Source of the DNA: Drechslerella dactyloides
Taxonomy: Eukaryota; Ascomycota; Orbiliomycetes; Orbiliales; Orbiliaceae
NCBI GenBank assembly: GCA_020064725.1
Contig: JAGTWJ010000003.1
Location: 3,286,001 to 3,350,000, forward strand
Direction: 5' to 3'
DNA length: 64,000 nucleotides
Shown here: piece by piece, positions 55,923 to 64,000 of the stretch
Numbering within the stretch: position 1 is the stretch's first letter
How the letters are laid out: the number at the start of each line of letters is the position of its first letter
Program-made: the position numbers and the translations under genes
Notes under the pieces: generated by a model
What the model saw: only the letters and a program-made list of their open reading frames with translations
The model's database searches: none
What the model was told of the DNA's origin: nothing

Positions 55923-58900
55923 GGTGATAGAGAGGAAAACACACTCGAGACAAGTATTGCAGGAAAGATCGCCAACGAGACGTAAGAGCTAAGGTAATAT
56001 GAAAGCCGTGCTATGAATGATTGACACTGCTAAGCTACGTTTCTGTCTGCCTTTGTGGAGAAGGAACTACGAAGTTCTGAACTTCCGGGAGTGCACCTTG
56101 ATATATAGTATTTTGGAACAGACCCCTCGAGTGACCCAAGGAGACCCAATCTATAGAGGTCTGGTAGCGGGCAAGCCACCTCTGGTCTGTTCCTACTTTC
56201 TTGGCTGGTTTTCGGCGGGCGGGAAAGATTTGAGGTTAAACGGGATGGCTTTTTTTGCCTGAGGCCTGAACACACGGAGGCTGCTCGAATAGATTGGATC
56301 AAGTTCCGGCTGGTTTCCAACTTGAACAATGCGGTGATCACCTTTTGCTCCTGCTGCAGATTTCCCGCGCCTTGGAATTGGAGGTATTTGGCTGAACGTG
56401 GTATAGCTTATCTTGTTTGCAAGGTCAACTGATTCTTGCATCAAGAAAATCGAAGCCCAGGTCGAAAACTAATCCCTGTCTAATTTTTCGGTTCTGTTCA
56501 GGCCTGCATACGAGTTCACTTATTACAGGTTTTATTCTGCGAAATGGCGCAGCGGTATCTTTAACCCGGTTGCATTTCCCCTTATTTTGTGATCGTTTCG
56601 AGGTGCGATACCCAGGATCATGGTAGAACACAGGATAAATGCAACAGCAGAATGAGCATGGATTTCTTGCCCTTCAAGAAGCCGGCAATACTCGTTCTCA
56701 CGTCTCTTATCATGGTCAGGCTGTTGACTTAAACAGAGGCGCTAAAAGACCAGTTGTGGGAGCAGAGACATTCGCCGCTACGCTTTTCCCATATTGTGCC
56801 CACCAGGTAAATCCGCCAAAGCAAAGCCGTCAGACAGGCTCAGCTGTAATGGCAGAATTTTCGCTTTGCGACCCCACCCGGCCACCCGGCCACTCTTCGA
56901 CTCAAAGTCCCAATGAGTTCATCGCTCTAGTCTCAATTTGGGCGGAGCTGAGATACCAAGAAGAGTATAGTATGCATCCCTTTAATATGCAGAGTTCACA
57001 CCTTTCACAACACAAATAGCACGCTAAGATTGGTGGCGTTTCTTTCCAAAATTCTAATTCTTGAGATCTTAAGGGTTCCCAGTCTTTCCCTTGCTTCCTG
57101 CAGGCGTCTGGCCTATCGGATTCCCGCTGAGAACCGAAGCGTTACCAGATCCCCGGTCCGCCCACCAAGTTGGGGGTGTGGAGACCTCACCATTCCTAAA
57201 AGCGCCAGCTAGACCGCCCTCGACCACGTCCCTGGAGTAAGGCGGGATTTTTGTGACACACCCCGACTGGACAGCCTTCGCGCCAAGATCAACTAGGACC
57301 GAACTATGATATAATATCGATGCATTATAGGTGGAGCCTTGAAGGAACCAGCACAACTCGGCCAGGCTCGCCTGGGAAACTCCGGTCGCAACGATTCGAT
57401 CCGTCCTTTGTCTTGCGCTTAGGCTTGATGCGGTGTAGCGAACCAATTAACCAAGCAGGCACGGCGGCTTTTGGAAGCTTTGGGGAGAAATGTCATCTGT
57501 CAAGGACATGTACTTCTGTTCTCAGTCGGTATTTGTTCGTATACTCCACGCAAGAGCGGCAGAAGAAGTTGCATCAGAATATTAGAAAGGGGATAGTGAG
57601 CTGAGAAGAAGATTTGTGCAACCCGAGCCGGCAGCTCCTCCTTCCTTAGAGCAAATGTGTAATTTTAGTGCACTAAGTAGAGTGGGAACATGTCACTGCG
57701 GTCAAAGCGACCCAAGCGGAAGAAGTAAGCCCGATCGCTCGCGCAGTCCCCCATCTAGCCTCATTGCACCAGCGCAGCGGCGGGCGTTGCAGATCGCTCG
57801 GGCCAGACTCTTCTATCCGCCTTCTGTCCGCGCTGGGGAATTGATCGCCGCAGTCTATCAAGCTGGATGATAGAAGGCCAGACTTGTGGCAAAGAACTTC
57901 GCTATTGTATTCATCGAAGGTCTATTATGTGCTCGTATTTCAGCTGCAGCCCACGTTTGGTTCGAGTTACTTTCCCAGCTGAGCTAAGCAGGAAGTATCC
58001 TTCACAAGCCGGACACGTCAGAAAGTCGAAGCCAAAGCTAAGACCGACAGAATACCAACTGACGCTAAATTGGCTCATAAGACTCCTAATAGCAGTGGCG
58101 TTCAGCAATAGACGTTTAATAACGTAAGATGGCTTCCAAGCTCAGGGGCAATAGAAATTGTAGGTTGAACTTCCAACGGTAATGAGGCGAAAAGCCAGGT
58201 CCGTTATCAGGAGGCGTTCGCAAGTGGCTGTTTATGCTCTTTTCAACATAGCCTGCTAAATCAACCCACTTTACATCAAAGCTGACAGGCTTAATCTTTC
58301 AGAAGTGGCCCCGGCAGATAACTTTTGTCAAGGCTATCGACAGAGGCGTTCCCTGCATCATGCAGCTACTAACCGATGCAAGAAGTAATTTTTACAGCTT
58401 TTATCAATTTACACTAACTGCTATAGCATATAAGACACTACTGCTATAGTATTTGATATATATAAAGTAGAGGTATCTCCAGACACATCCTACCGAGATG
58501 CGAGATTCAGACGTATAGGCCCATCACTTAAGCGCACCCTTTGCCGAGTTCCGACTTTCTATCTCTGCAGGAACAATTTGCGGAGATGCAGGGACCGCCA
58601 AGCTGTGATTTGATAGACCAGGTACGTTGGGGGTCGTCCAAGCGGACACTCTAAAAATGTAGACTATCCATTTTCGAGAGATCACGTCCCGAGCACGGGC
58701 ACTATGAAACCTTGGTCTCTCGAGCTGAGACAATGGTAATCAGAATTCGTAGGAAACGAAACAAAAAATTCAAAGCGGCACCAGCCGAGAGGGTTGAAAT
58801 TGTGGCTAACACTATTTCCTTCGACGGCGTGATACCGTGCTATATTTCTAACGTCAAGAGCTGTTCCCTTTCCGTCGATTCTGGCGGTTGTGCATAATAC

Positions 58901-60207
58901 GTGCTCCCGAGAGCTGCTGTGCCACAATTTTGATCTGTCGCGAGCTTCCTATTTGCGGCAAGATGAGGATAAATGTCTCGGAGTGTGATATTGGTCGAAC
59001 TCTCAGAGGTTTCTAGACTTATATTGTCCCGCGATTCAAGTGGCAATAAAGCTCTGTGTCTAATTCGATAGTGTCGACAGGGCAACAGTGGTAATGTTGC
59101 ATGTTGGTTTTGATGTTGCGTGTCGCGACAGTGCACAGGTCTTAGGTCGGACGCTATGACCTCGAGGGCCAGCAAGGCAAGCCTGCCGTTGACAAATTGA
59201 ATTAGCTGCACAGTCGGCCGCAAGCCTGTTGGCATTATAGCTTGAGCCCTCAGATCCGCTGCGGCTCTCGTTGAAGCGTTTGTATTGAGGCACCTTCGGG
59301 CCGGGAGATACGTTGATCCCACCCGGCCTTAGGGAGTAGTCAATGTCAGGAGAGCTTTACGTTTGATACTCTGCAGCGACAGTCATCGATTCGGATTCTG
59401 CAGTGCGTTGCCCCTTGTTACAGTGCCTGGAGCTTTGTGAACGGTACAATATTAGCCTAATGTTGATACGTCGCTCGGATAAATACGTACAAATACCTAT
59501 ACGCGACTCATGATGAGCATTATAGTACGATATATATAGTATATATAGGGTTCCGAAAGTACGAGACGACTCAACCTCAAGAGTTACAATCGACCGACAT
59601 GCTGGATGAGGTTCGCACCGTTGAGTAGTCAATATTAACATAATTAATATGCGACCTTTATTACCCAAAGATGGAACAGAACCGGCTGACGTCTTCGCAG
59701 CCAAAAAGAAGGCGTCTGGCTTGCGAGACAAGGCTGGCGTGATCATACGCATATATGTTTGAATGAAACCTAGTCAAATTAAATTTGCAATGTTCGCGAG
59801 GGAGGGCAGAACCAATGTTACGAGGATAAGAATATATGTGAGTATATACATGCATTAATGCAATGCTGATACGATATATACTTGCCAGATATACGGCTGT
59901 AGCTACCATGGCCCCTATGCTACTCTTGTTCTGGGCAGTTACGACTACGACACTGAATCTGGTATTTGCAGCAGAAGGCAGTGCCAGAAGAGCCCCGTTG
60001 AATAGTAACCTCAATATGCTCTCTCCTACTATCTTAACGTTATAACTGGGATGATATCCGATTGTCTGCCATATCGAGCTATATTTCGAACCCGTATTGC
60101 CGCTTGCGATACGTACATCGGTCGATAAGACGGTACCACAACTTGCAACTAGCAACTGTATCCTATCATCCCGTAGCAGCATTTACCAACTTTCGCAATT
60201 TTTCAAA

Positions 60208-60227
60208 CCAGGTCTCGTAAACCAGAC
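60208..60227 (+). repeat. dispersed hairpin element, copy 6 (core only)
   Basis: Reads CCAGGTCTCGTAAACCAGAC. The core matches copy 3 and copy 5, but the CT-rich downstream part is lost (GCACAAAG instead). Confidence 0.5.
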
Positions 60228-60773
60228 GCACAAAGACCACAAACCTCGAGATTGATGTCGCGGGGCCCGGGGCCACTACACCTAAGTGACTGCTCTAGTA
60301 GCCTGGATTGTAAACGGGGATATCCGGATGTATTAAATGTACATGCAGGTTGGTAGTAGCAGGTGTATATTCAGATATCAGACCATCAATCCTGAAATTG
60401 GTAGGTAGATATTGGAGTACTCTCCTTCTTTTCATTGGCGGTTAGTGTGGCTTCCATACACTTCTCGCACCTACAGGTAGTCCCATTGACCCCAAATACC
60501 GACTACGCGGCCACAAGAGACAAGTTTGCACATATCTCGTTACCGATCCTTTCGTCCGTAGCGGAGTATCCTGCATAATCTCCCCGGCATGCAGAGTGCA
60601 TGGGCCGACTCAGAACGCGTGAAAACTCTTGAGTATTCGCGAAATATTCATTTGAACTTTGATACTGCTGAGCGCAAAGTCGAATATGCACATGCGCATG
60701 CGCGACCTGGCATGTAATTACCGACAGCTTCTGGGACACATACATATACATGTACGAGTAGCTTCGAGCCCAA

Positions 60774-60799
60774 TGTACATGTACATGTACACGTACATA
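60774..60799. repeat. palindromic (GTACAT)n repeat
   Basis: Alternating TGTACATG units with one ACG interruption; related ACATACATATACATGTAC lies 30 bp upstream. Able to form cruciform or hairpin structures. Confidence 0.75.
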
Positions 60800-62134
60800 C
60801 GGTTAAATCATGCATGTGTATGTAGTGGCTCTATTCACTGGATCCCAACAAACGCCTCCATATGCATCATTCGGGGTATTACTTCAGCTCACGGTCCTGG
60901 TACTAGTTATAATACAGTAAGTGAAAGTAATCGTCTCCAGACGCATGAGACTCCAGTGGCGCATGTGGCGCCTTGCCTGCAGAGAACAGGGACGAATACG
61001 CCAAAAGAACGGTAATCTCGGGAAGAGCCGTCCAGATAATAGCGGGTCCTGGCGTATGTGACGGCTTGCTGGTGGATAGAAAGTCGTTCGCGTCCACATC
61101 GACCCCAAATACAATTACCGTCTCCGGCTCTCCGCGGGTTACCGCAGGGTTACCGCACTTCTGAAATGAGCGGGGTGGTGTAACGTTCCACCAACGCAAT
61201 CCGAATTCCCACAAACGAAGAACAACATGTCGATATCGGGTAGGTATCACGCGTTTGAGTGCTCCAGTGATCTACATTACAAATGCTAAATTAGATGAAC
61301 TTTAGCTCTCCAGAAAGCCAACACAATCGGTAACACGTGGAACAAGAACCACTATAGTGCTGACACGAGGATAAGCCATCCAGCTGCACATTAGCCTCCA
61401 ATCTAACGGATTCTCAAGTTGCTACTCAATGGCTGCACGGTAACAATGAAACTAGACTGCGCTATATACCTCTAATAAGTGTGCATACATTGGATTTGAG
61501 CTGTAGATGTCTTGCAGCTGGTGCCCTTATATATACCTCCCCCAACCCATATAAGGGCATTGGTTGGAAGGTGTCTACCTATACCTATACATCGGCCTGT
61601 ACCTTTGCTTGTATTTTTGCCTATACAATTATACCTATAATTACCTGTATCTTTGTTACTTGCTCGTGCTTCTAGCTATATCAACAGTATCCACTGCTAC
61701 TAAATGGTCTTATAAATTTCTAGAATTAAAATGATATTTTTTGGCAATTGCCCGCATGACTGTTCCTTATATCAAATTATTTCTACTAATTGAAATAGAT
61801 TTAACACAATCGCCCCTTGCAGTCGGGCGCTGGCAAAGGGTTTATTGTACGAGACCCTCGATCGGTCAACGTTCAATCTAAAAATCTAAAACCACAGCAC
61901 AAACACACACATCAATGGCGACTTCAAGACCATTCTATCGTATGAGGTAAGGTACCGCTAATAGCTACAAACATTGAAGCAGACACAAGATTTGGAGTCA
62001 AACTAGAAGCTTAGATATAAATACAGTGAGAAAGGTCTGAGGTCGCCACCATAATTAATAGGATATATATGTATAGAGAGAGATTGCATGAAAGACTCCA
62101 AGAACGTGTCTCGCGCGAGTAATCAATTACCGGC

Positions 62135-63482
62135 TTAGAAAGGGGGAACGTTGTTGGCGTTGACGTCGTAGTATTTATCGTAGTCGTAGCACATGTCTCT
62201 GATGTCCATGACATCATTGACCGTAACTGTGCCGGCCTGACCACATCCGCCGACGTATTGGCCCATGGTGATTGGCTGTGTGAGTTGAGTCGGCGGGGAA
62301 GTCTTGTCCATGAGTTTCGTAGGACCGCCCATGGAGTACATATTGTCAGAATCCAGTCTCTGCCAAGACCACCAGACACGATCCAGGTTCGCGTGATGGA
62401 GCCAGAACGAGGGGTCTATATATATAAGTTAGCAATCATGAATCAACGAGAAATGTCTGTAAAGTTGGTTAACTTACCGTTAGGGCTCAAGAACAGGTCT
62501 CCCATAGTTCCGAGGAGACCGCCAATACCATAATGACCACCTCCGTGGATACCAGAGATACCGAAACCAGGGCCACCTTCTACGATATCGTCAAAGTTTA
62601 TGAAGTCCGTAGCCTTCATGGTGCGTGCGGTTCCGTTCTTGGAGAGATACCAACAGGCGAAATAGGGAGCATTGTCACGCGATAGACAGCGCGGATTGTA
62701 TGCAGTAGCAGCGCCGGGCCCAAGATTGACCTTCATGTTTTTAAACTGGCCATTTGGCACGCACCCACCTCCACAACGCCCAGGAGGGGCCCCACCTTCC
62801 GAGCCCGGAGGTGTCGGCATAAAGGCTCCGTTGCCGCCAAAGCCGGTCGTACCGTCCCAGATTGGAGAGTTCAAGAACTTCTGTTTCGACTGATCATCCG
62901 GAAGAGTATTGTCACAATCGTTCTCCCAAGCCCAGTACGGAAACGTCCCCCTGAATCCGCACTCGTCTCTCATCATTTTCTCGATGGTCCAAGTATAATA
63001 CCGATGCCAGGGCAGGAAGTATCCCTATAACGCAGGTGTTTTAGCAACTCAATTACGTATTACCCTCCAGAACTGCATGCTAAATGCAGAGAATCGAGCT
63101 CTACTTACAACATAATGGATGCTGAACGTTTGATTCTGATGGGTCAGAACAAGGTCATCGTATCGGCTCCTGACACCTTCAGCAAGGTTTCTCGGGGTTC
63201 TGCCAGGCTTGCAGAGGAGGCAGTTGACGGCGTCAGTAAACTGCTTCTTCTCGTATGTGGAGAGAGTACGCCTATCAATGCTGTTAGTACTAGCCGCGCG
63301 TATTCCCAGGGTGTAAATTTGGCCAACACATACCACTCTCTGCGAATGCTTCTCCTGCCGCGACAGCCAAACAAATCGTTGGAACCAGGGCGGGGTGCTG
63401 CGAAGACGGTTGCAGTGCAGAGGAGCAAGAGGAGGCCCATAAGGGACACAATGCGCCTGCCGGCGACAGATAGAACGGCCAT
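62135..63482 (-). CDS. secreted tyrosinase (polyphenol oxidase), short form
   Basis: Four exons: 63482-63334, 63271-63109, 63024-62478, 62415-62135; 379 residues. The start is the ATG at 63482; the frame is open upstream only from a TTG. Signal peptide in about residues 1-31 (SLMGLLLLLCTATVFAA). Type-3 copper site: CuA ligands His94 (LTHQNQ), His102 (SIHYV) and His111 (GYFLPWHRYY); CuB ligands His264 and His268 (GIHGGGHYG) and His293/294 (DPSFWLHHANLDRVWW). Oxidises phenols to o-quinones outside the cell. It is shorter than classical melanogenic fungal tyrosinases (usually over 500 residues), lacking the C-terminal lid domain. A Gly/Cys-rich insertion (PPGRCGGGCVPNG) sits between CuA and CuB. 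Introns 1 and 3 have clear CTAAC-type branches. Confidence 0.96.
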
Positions 63483-64000
63483 CTTGAGGACTGTGACAGA
63501 AGGAAGAGGATTGATAGGCCGATACCCGTGAGGAAAGATGTGATCGAGCAAAGAGTTGACGAAAGGGAATCGATGTGCTCGATGGTTGTCCGGTGCCAGG
63601 TTGCCACGTTTTTTTTTTTTATCAACGGCGACGAGGGGAGGCCCGACTTTATACTTGAGAGGGGGAGGAAGTTCAGAAGGTCTTCAAGGGACAAGAAAAA
63701 GAAAAGAGCGTCGAAAGACTTCGAAAGGAACCAAGAAAAAAGCAGCAATGCTAAAAATTGTTGTAACTCGGGAAAGAGCGAAAGGAGTTGGACAGAAACA
63801 CTGGCAAGAATGGATTCGAAGGCTCCACTTTGCTCAGCTCAAATGAAATGTTTTACGAAGATGGAAGAAGTACCAAAAACGAAGTTGAACGAAGTTGAAA
63901 AAGTGAAAGAACGGTTGGTCGGATGTACTATTTCGCATGTTATAAATGGGTTTGGTACATATGAAGGGACATGTTGCGGACCTGCATGACTACGACCCAC
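63483..64000. other. tyrosinase promoter region to right edge
   Basis: Purine-rich on the + strand (63690-63920), with a run of about 11 T at 63609. A 153-codon frame on the + strand is Lys/Glu-rich because of this composition and is not taken as a gene. Confidence 0.55.

Larger units (their letters stand above)
55923..62134. other. gene-poor region of about 6.2 kb
   Basis: Promoter of the rhodopsin-domain gene at the left, then only short frames. The longest ATG-started frame is 173 codons at 60182-59661 (-), with one hydrophobic segment and no recognised family; it is not supported as a gene. AT-rich blocks at 58380-58470, 59500-59660 and 61560-61800. Holds hairpin copy 6 (60208) and a GTACAT-type palindromic repeat (60774). 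Confidence 0.5.

Noticed and set aside
56535..56625. tRNA-like A box (TGGCGCAGCGGT) with a downstream GGTGCGATACC resembling a B box
   Set aside because: Acceptor-stem and T-stem pairing could not be made, so no tRNA is called; at most a decayed tRNA-derived relic.
59661..60182. 173-codon minus-strand frame with an ATG and a hydrophobic segment
   Set aside because: No family resemblance, in an AT-rich gene-poor area, and no supporting promoter or splice signals.
63528..63989. Lys/Glu-rich 153-codon plus-strand frame upstream of tyrosinase
   Set aside because: Arises from the purine-rich promoter strand; no recognisable content.

Overview
The window is nuclear DNA of a filamentous ascomycete (Pezizomycotina). 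Genes carry short GT-AG introns, mostly 60-110 nt, with CTAAC-like branch sites. The gene content is typical of a plant-litter or plant-associated mould: a CBM1-GH10 xylanase, a secreted tyrosinase, an MFS sugar transporter, a rhodopsin-domain (PTH11-type) membrane protein, a Zn2Cys6 regulator, a MARVEL protein and a GPI-type wall protein. Class cannot be fixed from sequence alone; Dothideomycetes or Eurotiomycetes would fit. No virus, intact transposon, rRNA or tRNA gene was seen.

Layout. 1-6 kb: left-edge fragment of an alpha/beta-hydrolase (-), a DUF6601-like membrane protein (+) and a five-exon sugar transporter (-). 6-16 kb: a 972-residue low-complexity acidic/proline-rich protein (-), a MARVEL protein (+) and a Ser/Thr-rich GPI-type protein (-). 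15.9-25.7 kb: almost 10 kb with no supportable gene. 25.7-38 kb: a single-pass membrane protein (+), a Cys-rich zinc-ribbon-like protein (+), homocysteine S-methyltransferase (+), a vacuolar-type M20 carboxypeptidase (-), a small unknown three-exon gene (-) and the xylanase (-) with XlnR- and CreA-type sites upstream. 40-51 kb: a six-exon Zn2Cys6 factor (-), a degraded F-box-like stretch, a peroxiredoxin-fold protein that has lost its catalytic cysteine (+) and an unknown 586-residue protein (+). 54-56 kb: a rhodopsin-domain protein (-). 62-63.5 kb: tyrosinase (-). The remaining 56-62 kb is gene-poor.

The genes do not form an evident biosynthetic cluster. Xylanase, sugar transporter, secreted tyrosinase and surface proteins are compatible with growth on plant material, but they are spread out and interleaved with housekeeping genes.

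The most interesting signals are: (1) the peroxiredoxin homologue in which the catalytic Cys codon is cut by a splice donor and the spliced product reads Ser; (2) a family of at least six short hairpin-forming elements scattered through noncoding DNA; (3) an excess of the palindrome TGCATGCA; (4) an alpha/beta-hydrolase with Cys at the nucleophile elbow. All exon boundaries were worked out by hand from splice consensus, reading phase and family similarity; none has transcript support.
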